This document shows, piece by piece, positions 52,736 to 64,000 of a stretch of DNA of 64,000 nucleotides. Origin of the DNA: Lagopus muta (Eukaryota > Chordata > Aves > Galliformes > Phasianidae); contig NC_064437.1 of NCBI RefSeq assembly GCF_023343835.1, positions 44,918,967-44,982,966 of the forward strand, given 5' to 3'. The translations under genes were made by a program, and so were the position numbers. The notes beneath the pieces were generated by a model. That model made no database searches and was not told the origin of the DNA. It saw only the letters and a program-made list of their open reading frames with translations. Each line of letters begins with the position of its first letter. Position 1 is the stretch's first letter.

Positions 52736-55700
52736 AAATTTATCCACCAACCAGTTGTTTAAGCATGCCATATTACTGCAGCCATCCTTGGACCACAGTG
52801 CATCTCCTCAAATTCCTGGTATTTCTGAAACTCGGCACTCCCTGCTCCCAAAAAACATACAGTAGTACCTTCAGCTCTCATGTTTCAGTAAGGCAGCATT
52901 TTAGGGGATCACATAACACTGACCTTAGACTACACCCACTCCTTTTCCCACACCAGATTATCCATGAGATAAAGCTCCATGGGAAATTTCAGACACATGC
53001 TGGACATGTCATTACAGGGTAGACACAGAATCATAATATTGAAAACTCTTAGTTACTGGGTACATGGGAGTGATCCCTGAGTCAAGGGAAAGTTCTAGAA
53101 GGAAGAACAGCTCTTGTGGAAACAGCAATGTCCAATTACTGTTTTAGAGAATGTCAAGATCTTGGCTGAATACAGCAAAACAGATGCTAAGATCTCACAG
53201 TCTGCTGCACACATCAACTGAAAGCACATGAGAAAAAGTATCTCAAGAAGCATCTGAGAATAGAAACAAGTGCTTCGACAGCCTCAGCCTAAACAGTGAG
53301 ATCAGATGTTTCTGAATACCAGGTCTGAAAAATGTATTCAGCCACAAGAGGGAGACAAAGACACCGAAGGACACACTGCATTCGGATTTCACCAGAAGAA
53401 AAACTTTGTGGAAAACAGTCAAAAGGCAAATTCGAGTTCCACCTTTTAAATGAATATCCCAAGCATTAAATTTGCAGGGGTTCCTGGATCTAATGAAATT
53501 CAGCTCTAAGCCAGGACTGAAACAACCTGACTTATTTTTTTTTCCCCATGTACTAATCCCAGTGTAGTAAGTGAATGTCTAAACTAGAAAGAAATGCTTC
53601 TTTTCATTTGAAGCATCTTTTCTAAACGAAAAAACTTTGATGCCATGTTGAAACAGCTTGGCCATAAAAACCAAACTTTTCAGAAACATTAGGGTTAAAC
53701 AGAGTTCACAGCATTCTCAATATATATTTTTATGACATCTATAAGCCTATCGTATGTTATAAATTAATGGCAGATACAGCACATTCTAATTACACCACCC
53801 ATGTCTATGTCATTTAAGTAATAGCTCTAAAGGATGGATTAAAATGAGAAAACCTAAGGAATAGCTGCAGATAATTGTGTGAGGTGCAATACTTCACAGA
53901 TTTACAGCCTACTGTACAATATCACCCTCTGCTGGGCGCAGTGAGAAGAATTTTGCAAGGCAGCATCCTCAGAGATTCCCACAATGCACCAGAGCAGGAG
54001 CAAGACTGGTAGTGCTTTATTTGATTGAAGCACATCATCTTACATACAATTTAAAGCATTTAGCCTGCAAGATTTCATTACAGCTCAGCATTAACTGATC
54101 AACTGGCCTGACGGAACAAAATGGCAAATGTACATTCAATATGTGGTAAATAAAATAACCCAGGCATCTGGTCTTGCATGCCCCTCACTCACCACAGCAG
54201 CAGCTCTGAATATCCTATGTAGCCAGGATTAAACCCAAATTGCCTTTTGTTTTCAAATCTTCATGTAAATGCAAGTTATTTTAAAAAGAGGAATTGTTTG
54301 GAAAAGGGCCATTTCACAAACCAATGAAAACAACAGAGAATTTAATCCTTACTTCAAGTAATTCCTAGAAGGTGGTATTCGCAATATCGGCTACCCAGCA
54401 CTGCAGATTGAAGCTACACATCTGGCATATGGCCCGTAATACCTCTGCAGCAATATAGAAAAACCTGTAAGAAAGTCCAATAATACAACAGGGAAGAAAC
54501 TGAAACTATTACCTTAGCCACATTTCACAAGCAAATCAGTATTACCCTAAATATTACAGAATGTTTGCCCATGGACTAATTTGCTTTCTATTAAAAGCAG
54601 CAGGCATTTGCACCCCATGACATAGGGTAGAGGAGCAGGGCTAGCTGTAGGGTCTTCACTGCTGGGATGAGCTGGGCCCATTGTAGGCAGTGGATCAGGA
54701 GGAGGTGGCTGCCACCTACTCTGTCCCTCACTCCAAGCACAGCACCAACTGAGGCCCCAGAGCAAACAGAGCAGCTCCAGGCAATGCAAAGAACCGCCGT
54801 GATGTCCTGTGAGACCATTTCGCAGTTAAGAGCAGCAAAAAAGGCAGTGTGACTCACCTGCATCTCATTCTTCCCACATCTATGTGTGGGCTATAATCTC
54901 TGGGGAAATCACCTTTACACCAGGCACAGTTTCACTGGCTCTTCAGACCCAAAACCTCCCTGTAGGGAGGCCTTGACTTGAACCCTGATTTTCACCATTT
55001 GTTCTTTTTATTTTAAAATCCTGCATTCAGACACAGGATCAATAACATCAGAGGCTATTGCATTTTAACTTGTTTAGGTAAGAACCATCCCACAGCACAA
55101 TTCCTTCTTAAGTTCATAAAGGCTGCAATTTTCCCCAGCTGTGGTGCATGATGGAGAAGGCACCAGAAGATGAGCTACACATCTCTGGCCTTCATGGAAC
55201 TCCAAAATGCTGTAGATTTAAGACAGGTTGCACTGCAGAAATCAGGTGCTGTAACATTCTCATACTCATCACTTTCCAAGAAAGAATGCAATTGAACTCC
55301 TTTTTTGTTCCATGAACAGGAAGTTTAAGACTCTTTTTATTCTGTGGTCTATATACTACAGCAATTTTTAGAGAAGAATTAGACAACAGATGGATGCTGC
55401 TTGATGGAAACGCACAAGTTCTAGGCATATCCAGATTTCAAGTCTCTGAAGTTCAGACAATGCAGACTCTTGTGCGACTCTTTTTACAGGACAAATGTCT
55501 TGCAAACACGCTTTTTCAAAATAATATTCTATTTACTGACTCAGATTAAATGAGTATAACTCAAGCTGAAATCAAGCTGACTACCTGAGTTTGCATTAAA
55601 TGAGTTTAAAAATGCCTCTATTTAAAAAAAAGCAAACATCCATGTGAATTGAACCTTGGTGCAATAAAACTCTTTCTTTTGCAGACACTAAACAGGACAG

Positions 55701-56884
55701 AACATAAACAACTGATTCCTCCTCAAAAAAGATGTACAAGCACAGGTTTAAACTAATAATTAATTTTTTCCTCAATAAATCTGTTTGATGTTGGAGACAA
55801 GTGATTCTTTATCACTGCCATTTGGACCTACGTCTGAGAGCTTTAATATAGTCTAGCAAACACCTTCAAATGGAGAAATTATCATCCTTATTATACTACA
55901 CCCAGATGACACAAGGAACCTCACTGGAGCTAGAAGGATGGTTTACATGTAGAAGGACAGCAGAATCAGGATCCCACAATTTCCAGAAGCAGCAAAAAGT
56001 TATCATCAAAACATAGATGTTTTCTGGGCTGCAGAGAAGTCTATAACTCCAGCAGTGTGAGCTGATGGCTAAACACATGCACCATCCAAGTCTTATAAGT
56101 GAACCTAATTTGCCTGTGTTTGAATTCCCAGTGAACAGTATAACCCATCTCTGCCTAGCATAAACTAAGCCAACAGCAGCACCAATCTCAATTTTATTCA
56201 AAACCACAAGTCATGCCTTGAGGATATAAATTTTTCCCCTCCCTTTCCCATCAACACGCACGTTTTGCCACTCGCCTTGGGAAGCATGTTATTAAAAAAA
56301 AATTCATTTCCCCCTTGGATACATTTTTATATTGTATACTAAATTATGCATTTAAAATCAAATAAAAAGAATTTACTGCCTTAAGATTACTGCACACATC
56401 AGAAAGCTCTCTGTTTCTAAATTTTGGAAGAATTTTCCACCTTCCCACCCAAGCCAAGCAAACATCCAGTGTTGTTACAGCTGAAGTCGGAGGAAAAAAA
56501 AAAAGACAAATATTTTTCACATTAGAAAGCTTTGGGTCAAGTATTAAGGAGGAAAAGAGCATCTCAGAAAAGGTTCTGCTCAATGGCTTCAAGAAGTAAA
56601 AGGAACTTAAATTTTGAGGGCATATCTGAGAAGTTTACAGCTTAGGTCAGTCTGAGATAATAATCCTATCATACTCTCTTGAACAGTATGGACCTTGGAG
56701 ACTGATCAATTATAGCAGCCTACCACAGAAATTTTATCTTGTGGCATTTTGCTCCATTGAGTCATGGCTCTCATTGTTAGCAGGAAGGGAAGAAGTTCAG
56801 CAATGCAGATTCAGTTCAGACATGGGAAATGTTACTTGAGGCTTTTGTTTTCAGGAGAATGGAGGATGGGGGTGAGAGGGAATC

Positions 56885-56901
56885 TTTTTTTTTTTTTTTT
56901 T
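56885..56901. repeat. Poly(T) run, 17 nt
   Basis: Uninterrupted T17 preceded by a purine-rich GGATGGGGGTGAGAGGGAA segment. Confidence 0.95.
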
Positions 56902-59900
56902 ATGTTGTTATCAATGGAGAGAGAACTCTATACACAATAGTCAGCATTTACAAAACATAGAAATGTAAAATACAAATGCCTCAGTTCTTACCTGGAGAAT
57001 TGAGTGAAAGTATCCTGATTTCCTGAGATAAACAGTTCCCATTCACTTTGGATTGTTCAAATATTCTTAAAAAAAAAAATAAAAATCAGGAAACTTTGAT
57101 GCTTAAGTTTAAACTTATCACATTAACTGCAGGTAGTCACACTTGGACAAGTTTCTCTTATGCTTCTAAGGGAGTGGCTGCAGTCTGCACCAGTCTCTGA
57201 TGAACACAAGGTTTGTTCTTCAACTTATGCAGAAGAAATAGCTCAACTAAGATGAAAAGGACTGCTATCAGGCAACACCAGGTTTAGTTTTTACAATAAG
57301 TTAGGTTTTCCCATGAACTAAATAAAAAGAAAAGCTAAGCTGGACGGAAATGGAAATCACTGTGAAAACACTGCTATAACTCTCCCGTGGAAGTCCACCA
57401 ATGCAATGAGACCTACTGCCCAGAAAGAGTTAAGATAACACCCCTTGTCAAGCTCTGGAGACACTTAAAACTGAAGAGTAGGTATGGATGGAAATAGCGA
57501 AGAAATAATAGATAGAGGCTCAGGAGGCGTCGTAGCTAGAGAAGGCAAAAGTAGAGCAGACAACACTGAAGAAAGTATAGCACCATAGATACACAAGGAT
57601 ATATATCTGCAGATAAAGGAAGAAGAGTGAATACTTAACAAAAGCTTAAAAAAAAAATGTGAAGAAGCCAGTGTAATATAGGGCCAAATATGATCTAGAA
57701 GCAGGGAGACAAACACAGTCCAAATACCTCAACCTAGCCAGTAGCAGTATAGAACACAGTAACGTTTTTCCTATGTATGCACAGGTAGTGCCCCTCTTCC
57801 CTTCAGCAACCCCTCCAAGCAGACACATTCAGGTGGCAGGGAAGGTGACATACTAAACAGCAGGAACCCAGTGGCAGGCTACACTATATTTATTGCAAAT
57901 CTTTGCTCGCACCTGAGCTTCTCCATCAAGAAGGGTCTATCCAAAACTTCTACATAACTCCATTGCTCTCTCACCCTTATGCTTCATGCAAACAGAACAT
58001 GTGTTGGACTCCAACACAAAGGGGTTTAACATTCCTACAGTCCTCCCTGGCTTTAAAATGCAGGCCTCCGGGTTGCATGTAAAGGATACCACTATAATTT
58101 AAATCAGCTCATGGACACTCAAACAGGTCAAGCATTTGTCAATTCCCTTTAAATGTCTTTTAAAATATTTCCAGAACCACCAAATAAGCCCCCAGAGAAG
58201 CATGAACAAATAGCAAGAGTCTGTTAAAGAGAAGCGGAAGGATTGCTCTCTCCCAGAAGGCAATAGTCAGGACATCTGTTGAACACTCCAGGTATTTTTC
58301 CTTTCCTAAGGTAATTGTTGACCCAATCCCCTGGTCCTACTTATGCTTTCAACTGGAAAACTATAACTTGGGTAGCATCGTAATTCACTGTTGGATCTTT
58401 CTATCCGTAGGTTAGATGACTAACATGACACTTGGGAAATTGTTTGCACTTCTTGGCAGTGCAGGTTTGAACTGAAGTCTCTAATTTGTACCCAAGGAAA
58501 GTGATTCCCTTGTAGCATGCCTACTAGACACAAGGCAGACAGTGGATTTGTACCATATGTTGTGGGTGGGAAGATCGTTAGTTCACCAGACTGCACAGTT
58601 CTTACAGAGAAAAAAAAATAAGCAAGCATCAGTTTTGCCATGGCCACTTCCAGCTACTGCTCCAGATTTTGTGTTTTGGAGGGGATGCATCTGCAGGGAT
58701 GTACCACAACAGGTGACAAAAATCTCAGCATTAACTACATCCTAAAGCTGATAGGGAAGAGTGCATCTGTGTCCCACATGTGCTGAAAACAACAAATTCA
58801 GCAGTTCTACCTCAAAGGGAAATTCTGCCTTCTGCGAATAGAGCAGTTGCTGTTCTGCAGCCCAGATAAAAACTGTGCATTCCCCTCCTGTGAGTGAATT
58901 TAATGATAGTAACAGTTGCCACATCAAGTGTAGGAGATTTAAGCTTTCTGCTCTTGCAGAGGTCATTTTGCACAACTTCCCTTCCGTACCTGATGAAAGA
59001 GTAATTCTCTCCTTTCCCCAGCACTCAGCCACACTAATGGGATTGTCAAAAAGCACAGAAATAATGGTGGAGCTTGGACTTCAAATCTCCTAGGAGTTCA
59101 TCTAAGCAAACAGATTCCTTCTATGGTACTGGTGCCCCAAGCTGCACATGAAGAAACCTGCTCATGCTATCCATGTAGAAAAACTGGCTCCACTAGCAAG
59201 AATCTTACTAAGAATAGAAGACCTAACCAATGCAACAAATGTTTTTCAAGTAAACCCATATCTAATTCAGTAGAACTCTTACCCAGTTCCTCTCACTGAT
59301 CAGAGGTCTCATGAACATCTTCAGCACGAACAGATTTGATGATTGCCAAGAGACAGCCTATTAGCGGAGCTCCATGTGAAACCCCATGCTGAACAAGCAA
59401 AAACAAAAAAAAAAAGGAACTATATCAACATCAAATTGCTGCTGCACAGTAGACCAGCCTCACACCTACAGGCCATCAACAAAACCAAGTACTCCCGATG
59501 AAAACAAAGAGAACACAGAAACATCACTCGTGAAAACACGGTTAATAAAATAATTTAAAATGCCCTGTAAATTCCTTTCACGTTTGTATGAGAAATCAAA
59601 ATCCATACTTTTGTGACCACAGTGCATCCTGAAAAGGCCAAATTCCATCTCATCTAACCAGCAAAGACAGCCAGCAAGAACTGTACTAAAAACATCTCAC
59701 TGCTTGGTGAGCTGTCAAATCCAGTTCCAACCAGCAAAATGCATCTTGCATGACCTCCCCTACATGAAAGTACTTCTGTATGTGCTGGGAGATGAACTTT
59801 AAGACTGTTCAGTTTTGAACTGTATAGCAGACGAACTCATTGGCACTAATGCAAGAAAATGATTGTTGGTATGAAGTGACCAATGTTTCACATTAAATGT

Positions 59901-59994
59901 TTTATATGCAACATAAACTGATGCTTCTGTATTTGTTTCTGCCCCAACTTCTTTAACTGCTCCCTAATGGAATGTAGTCAAGTGTTATATTTTG

Positions 59995-60002
59995 ATTTGC
60001 AT
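59995..60002 (+). promoter_or_regulatory. POU octamer ATTTGCAT
   Basis: A perfect octamer motif, the classical binding site of Oct/POU factors. One such 8-mer is expected by chance about once or twice in a window of this size, counting both strands; the two related copies within 200 bp make it more notable. Confidence 0.4.
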
Positions 60003-60146
60003 GTTTCACATGAATCATTAATGCAACAATACAGAACATAATGTTGTTCCCACCAAAGCCACTTTAAGTTCCTAGAAATTGAGTGCGCCCACATTATGCT
60101 CACTCTAGAAGAAGCACACAGCTAAAGAACGGGCACATGCATACTC

Positions 60147-60200
60147 TTTGCATTTAAAAGCTGCTGTGGGCAAATGTCCCTTTTACTTGTTTGCATTTAA
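60147..60200 (+). promoter_or_regulatory. Two identical TTTGCATTTAA motifs
   Basis: TTTGCATTTAA occurs at 60147-60157 and again at 60190-60200, 43 bp apart. Each holds a POU half-site (TTTGCAT) fused to an AT-rich TTTAA, similar to POU or POU/SOX composite sites. Confidence 0.4.
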
Positions 60201-60243
60201 CTATTTTCATTTGTTTTCCTTTTTTTTTTTTCCTCCCTTCTAG

Positions 60244-60319
60244 CAGCTTGTCTAGATTTGTTTGGATTTTTTTTTAAACAGTTGTGGGATGTTAAATGGA
60301 CTTGAAGTATGCGGAGCTG
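60244..60319 (+). other. Exon-like unit, 76 nt
   Basis: A strong acceptor precedes it: a T13-type pyrimidine tract, CCTCCCTTC, then TAG ending at 60243, directly followed by CAG (a tandem NAGNAG acceptor giving 76 or 73 nt). A third acceptor, TTTTTTTTTAAACAG, ends at 60281 and would give 38 nt. The donor G|GTAAGT begins at 60320. All three frames of the 76-nt form contain stops, so it would be a noncoding-RNA exon, an untranslated exon or a poison exon. No supporting transcript can be seen here. Confidence 0.3.
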
Positions 60320-60330
60320 GTAAGTGTTAG

Positions 60331-60349
60331 GCGATCTCTACAAGATCGC
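60331..60349 (+). other. Tight hairpin just after the donor site
   Basis: GCGATCT (60331-60337) pairs perfectly with AGATCGC (60343-60349) around the loop CTACA; a flanking G:T could extend it. It starts 11 nt after the GT of the exon-like unit and keeps two CpGs in CpG-poor DNA. Two weaker stems follow: TTTTTG/CAAAAA at 60375-60389 and TGCC/GGCA at 60398-60409. Confidence 0.5.
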
Positions 60350-60697
60350 TGCCATGTGGATCACAGACTGTAGGTTTTTGTCTCAAAAAGACGTTGATGC
60401 CTGCTGGCACAACTGAGCTAACACTTCACAACGTATCCCCAGCACCAGCTCATCCTAGCTTTTAAGACAGACCTGCACATATTTTCTACATATCTCATTT
60501 CCCAAACTCATTGCTAATGTTACAAAATAAGACAACTCCATCAGCCAGGAAGGCCAACCAACTGGTCAAGAAGATAATTTACAGTTAATGTAAACCTACT
60601 CAGTGGGATTACCAGCACATTTATACATTTACAGGCATTCATGAGTGGCACATGATGCTAATGGACATTAAAAGGAGGGCTGCATGATGAATGATGG

Positions 60698-60711
60698 TAA
60701 TTAATGATTAA
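60698..60711 (+). promoter_or_regulatory. Homeodomain-type site cluster
   Basis: TAATTAATGATTAA combines overlapping TAATTA, ATTAAT and TGATTAA cores bound by homeodomain proteins. It follows a GCATGATGAATGATGG segment with repeated ATGAT. Confidence 0.4.
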
Positions 60712-61140
60712 AGCATTACACAACACGTTTCCCTGGGAGTGCCATGTTAAGTGTCACAAAGTTAAGATCCATCAGCCTGCAGCTTAAGAGGTCCTGAGGT
60801 TGCAAATCATTTTGGAAAACAGAGAGATTTTACCCTTGCGCTTTCTTTCTGTAATGGCATGTAGAAATATTAATATAAAAATGAGGACACCTCCAGTTTG
60901 CAAAATATTAAATACGTGCACAGGAGCACACACACATGCTCTTTTTTGAAAGCTTTACCATTTCCTGGCTACTAATGATTCCCGTCTTTCCCTTCTTTTA
61001 AAAATGCTTCATTAAGATGTACCTTAGATTGTTCATGCGAGCAATGAGTCTTAATAACTTAATGCCAGCTTATCGGGACAGTCAGGAATTCTGTTTGCAG
61101 TAGTGTTGGTCATGGTTACGCGTTATGGGAGAAACTGTGA

Positions 61141-64000
61141 GAGAGGAAAAGAAACTTAAAAGAAAACAGCAAAGATTCTGCATTCACTATTTTCTGTCAG
61201 GAAAGAGAACAATTTTCAAAATAAATATACGGAAAACACACACACTCTTCCTCTGGAAGGAAAGCAGCAGCAGCATGCGCTGTATATAACCTGATCCTTA
61301 TTAAGACAGCAAAGTGCTAAGTAACCTGCACAAATGAAGTAAAGCACTAGTAACTGTGCACCACATTAGTGTATTCACTCTGACCATCTGAGGATGACTT
61401 ACATGTCCCCTGAGCAGGTCTAGAGGAATGGGCACATCAAGGATATGCCGCTGCCTTATTCCAGGTTAGGGCTATACAGTCACACCTGACTCCAGCCACT
61501 GCTCCCAGTGCTAACTTTTCGAGGTTCACAAGCAGCTGCCCAGACTTTATGACACTGAGGAAAAGTCAGCAGAGGAGAGCATGTCCACATCTCAGCCAAA
61601 CCCATTACCTTCCGTTCTCTCAGCCCAAATCACACTGCAGTGTTTGAGTTTAGTGATACTGTCTGTGAAATTGAACCACTAGCACAAGTAGACATGACAG
61701 CCTGCCAAAACTGCTGTGGGGGCCCATGAGCCCTCATGTAGGCAGAGGTAGTATCAGCTTAAACTGTAGCAAAGAAGAGCCAGAAACCAGCCTGTCACAC
61801 TGCTTTCTTGACACTGGGTCTTCCAGCTGTGATCAATAGCAGGCTGAAGGAAGCTTGGCAGGGAGGGGGAGGGTGTTTGTTGATTCTGCTATCCTTTTAA
61901 ATGCAATATCAGCCTCTTCAGGGTTGCAAGCCTGAACAGACCTACCCTGTACTATTCTTAAATCACATCTACTTAGCCTGTTTCTTGAAGGATTAGATAA
62001 AATGGTGCAGAAGAGACAAGCACATGCAAGATGCAGGTCTGCACTGGAGCTTCCTAACATGTGAAGGGTGTGTGCCCATCTTACAGGACTCAGCTTTTAG
62101 CCTGAGAAATGGATTTTCCCAGTTCCATGCACTAACCAGACTGTTTTCTTCAACTTAGCATCTACCGGATGCTAATCCGAGTAAAGAGAGCTGTTATAGC
62201 AAAGGATGCAGGCACTGGAAGAGTTACCTTGGCTCTACAAAATTATTCGCTCACACTACATTTCATTTAAAATTAATAATAGTTCATTTAAAATTCAAAC
62301 AAAACTCTGAGAACACTACTGGAGGCAGCTGCAAAGGATAACAGGCACATATACATTTCCCAAACTATATGATCAGATTCTTTTCACCAACCATCTATAG
62401 CCTGAATGTAACTTTCCAGTCTCAGTACAAACAGCACATTTTCAGAGCATGAGAGGCAGCCAGCTAGAAGAGAATGAGAAACTTGAAGTGATCACTTGAT
62501 CCTCATAAATGCTGCTAAAGCTGATTTCAAAAGTGGGCCTTTGTCTTCCTAATCCCAGTAATTCCTTTAATTGAAACTACAAAAGTTGTCTTTTTCAGCT
62601 AGGAAGTGCTAATTCTTCATTCTTAAACTGATACAGCCTGGAAGCAGGCAGCATTTGCAAAGAGTATACTAGCTGGAAGGCCTAGAAGGAATAACAATAA
62701 AAAAAGCTTTATGTGAAATCATCAGGCACTTCATTTTCACAGGTTGGAGAGGAGAAAATGCTGCAGAGTCCACAAGGAGATGGGAGAAAAAGAAAAAGTA
62801 GGGATTTCTCCCGACACATTATTTTCCGTAGAGTGAAACTAGAAACCTAGAAGAGATTAATCATTATGAAGCGGAGAGGAATTACACCTAACAGTTTTGC
62901 TGTTCTTAAAAAACATAGAGGACAATTAGGAGCCACAGCACTTGGGCTCTGTCTTATACTTGAACAATGATGGTCTCCGGCTTTGAATAAAATACTGAGG
63001 TCCTGATTCAGGGCGAAAACCCCTATGAGGCCACTGAAGGACATGCTTCACATCAGCAGGACTTCCACATGGGAGCCTCAATTATCTGAGTGCCAGATTT
63101 CAAAGTCCAAGAAACTACCATAAATCTAATGGTTCACATACATCATATGGAGATACAACAAAAAAATACACTATTTCCAGATAAAACTACTCAAGTCCAA
63201 CAGCAGGAATCCCTATTTCTGATTTCCAAAGGAAACCAAGTTCATGCTGCTATACACTTTCTCAGTAAAGAACGGCACTTTGTTCTGGCACTAGAACTAC
63301 AAAGGCAACACTGTCTGCGTGCCAGGACATCATTCAAAGACTTACTGTAGAACTTAGGTTTTGTCAAAAGATATTTGTGGTGGTATCTTTTCTCTAAAGA
63401 CGAAAGTTCTCTAAAAAGGAAAGGGCTAGCAAAGAGCATAACCAATTATTTCTGCATCCCCCACATAGCTGGAAAGAGACCTGAAAGATGAAAGCTGGCA
63501 GACTTCCACTTCTAAGGATCCAGGCCACAATCCACCTGCTTTAGGATATTTGATCATGATCTAATTGTAGCCTGGTGCATGTAGGGCACAGCTGATGATA
63601 CCCAACAGACTTTATTCATTTTACATGGAGAAACAAATTAAGCCTTTAGAAGCAGAGAAGCCAATGGATGTCCACAGTAATGAGTGCAGTAACACCACTC
63701 TTAAAAAGACTCTAGAAAGGGAAAGAAGAAAATGAATGAGCTAATTTAAAATGAAAATACGGTTTCCATCCTTCCACAAATGGGAGAGACTGACTGCAGA
63801 TGCCCAAGAAATCGCTATGATACAAATAACTGTATTACATTAAAAGCATTCAGATTCAGTTGAACAACTGAAGAGGAAGCTCAACTTCACAGGTTTCAAA
63901 ACTGTTCTTGATTTCATCTGACCTAACTGAGACCAGAACCTGGCCTGCGACCATTAAGCTGCATAAAATTATATTTGAAGATATAAGTGACAAGTTTTGG
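61141..64000. other. Noncoding unique DNA
   Basis: No recognised gene or transposon. A G-rich GGGAGGGGGAGGG stretch occurs at 61861-61873. Open frames are short and look random. Confidence 0.65.

Larger units (their letters stand above)
50347..59949. other. Noncoding unique DNA
   Basis: No recognised gene. Homopolymers occur at 50.49 and 56.89 kb, and a TTTTG repeat at 52.72 kb. A 121-codon minus-strand frame at 50813-51178 has no recognisable content. An 8-bp hairpin, CTATTTCA/TGAAATAG, lies at 52106-52126 and may be chance. Confidence 0.65.
59950..61140. promoter_or_regulatory. Candidate conserved noncoding regulatory block
   Basis: This 1.2-kb stretch is free of repeats apart from one pyrimidine tract. 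It is dense in sites of the kind seen in developmental enhancers: a perfect POU octamer ATTTGCAT at 59995-60002, two identical TTTGCATTTAA copies at 60147 and 60190, and TAATTAATGATTAA at 60698-60711, plus more ATTAA/TAAT cores. It also holds the exon-like unit and hairpins listed separately. The claim is pattern-based; conservation cannot be seen from one sequence. Confidence 0.35.

Noticed and set aside
53027-53085. CR1-like AGAATCATAATATTGAAA segment
   Set aside because: The similarity to a CR1 3' end stops after about a dozen bases and lacks the GGGTTGGAAGGGACC block.
1-64000. CRISPR arrays, bacterial operons or phage genes
   Set aside because: No spaced direct repeats, ribosome binding sites or dense coding; the CR1 elements show this is vertebrate DNA.

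Overview
This is 64 kb of AT-rich, intron-containing-type vertebrate DNA with no protein-coding gene that I can recognise. The best clue to the host is the transposons. There are three clear remnants of CR1 LINE retrotransposons (two read on the minus strand, one on the plus), including reverse-transcriptase blocks and the CR1-type 3' end with its ATTCTATGAT-like tail. CR1 is the dominant LINE of birds and other sauropsids. The low repeat load, short microsatellites and small solo LTR suit a bird genome. A galliform such as chicken or turkey is my guess, but the sequence alone does not fix the species.

Layout. 1-3.1 kb: unique noncoding DNA with an AAAAC-rich tract and a T-rich tract. 3.2-4.6 kb: a decayed CR1 copy on the minus strand, truncated at both ends, with RT motifs split by an in-frame stop and a frameshift. 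4.6-24.9 kb: unique noncoding DNA with homopolymers, a TA/CA/TA compound microsatellite, an (AT)n tract and the tail of a probable ancient SINE near 13.1 kb. 24.93-25.30 kb: a probable solo LTR of an endogenous retrovirus, framed by TG...CA and a 5-bp target-site duplication. 25.3-42.7 kb: unique DNA with a GC-richer patch at 26.2-26.5 kb, an exon-like segment at 31.1 kb, a duplicated palindrome at 34.1 kb, a 12-bp perfect hairpin at 37.0 kb and a poly(T)/poly(A) inverted pair at 42.0 kb. 42.7-43.1 kb: a second CR1 3' fragment. 49.46 kb: a 27-nt poly(C) run. 50.2 kb: a third CR1 end. 59.9-61.1 kb: a stretch that reads like a conserved regulatory element, with repeated POU-type and homeodomain-type sites and an exon-like unit followed by a tight hairpin.

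Interpretation. The window is most likely intergenic, or lies inside a very long intron of a gene whose exons are elsewhere. The open frames present are short, code for no family I know, and often run through homopolymers. I do not see an obvious new biological system. The best leads are the exon-plus-hairpin unit within the 60-61 kb block, the paired palindromes at 34.1 kb with compensatory differences, and the E-box hairpin at 37.0 kb. Conservation and transcription data would decide all three.
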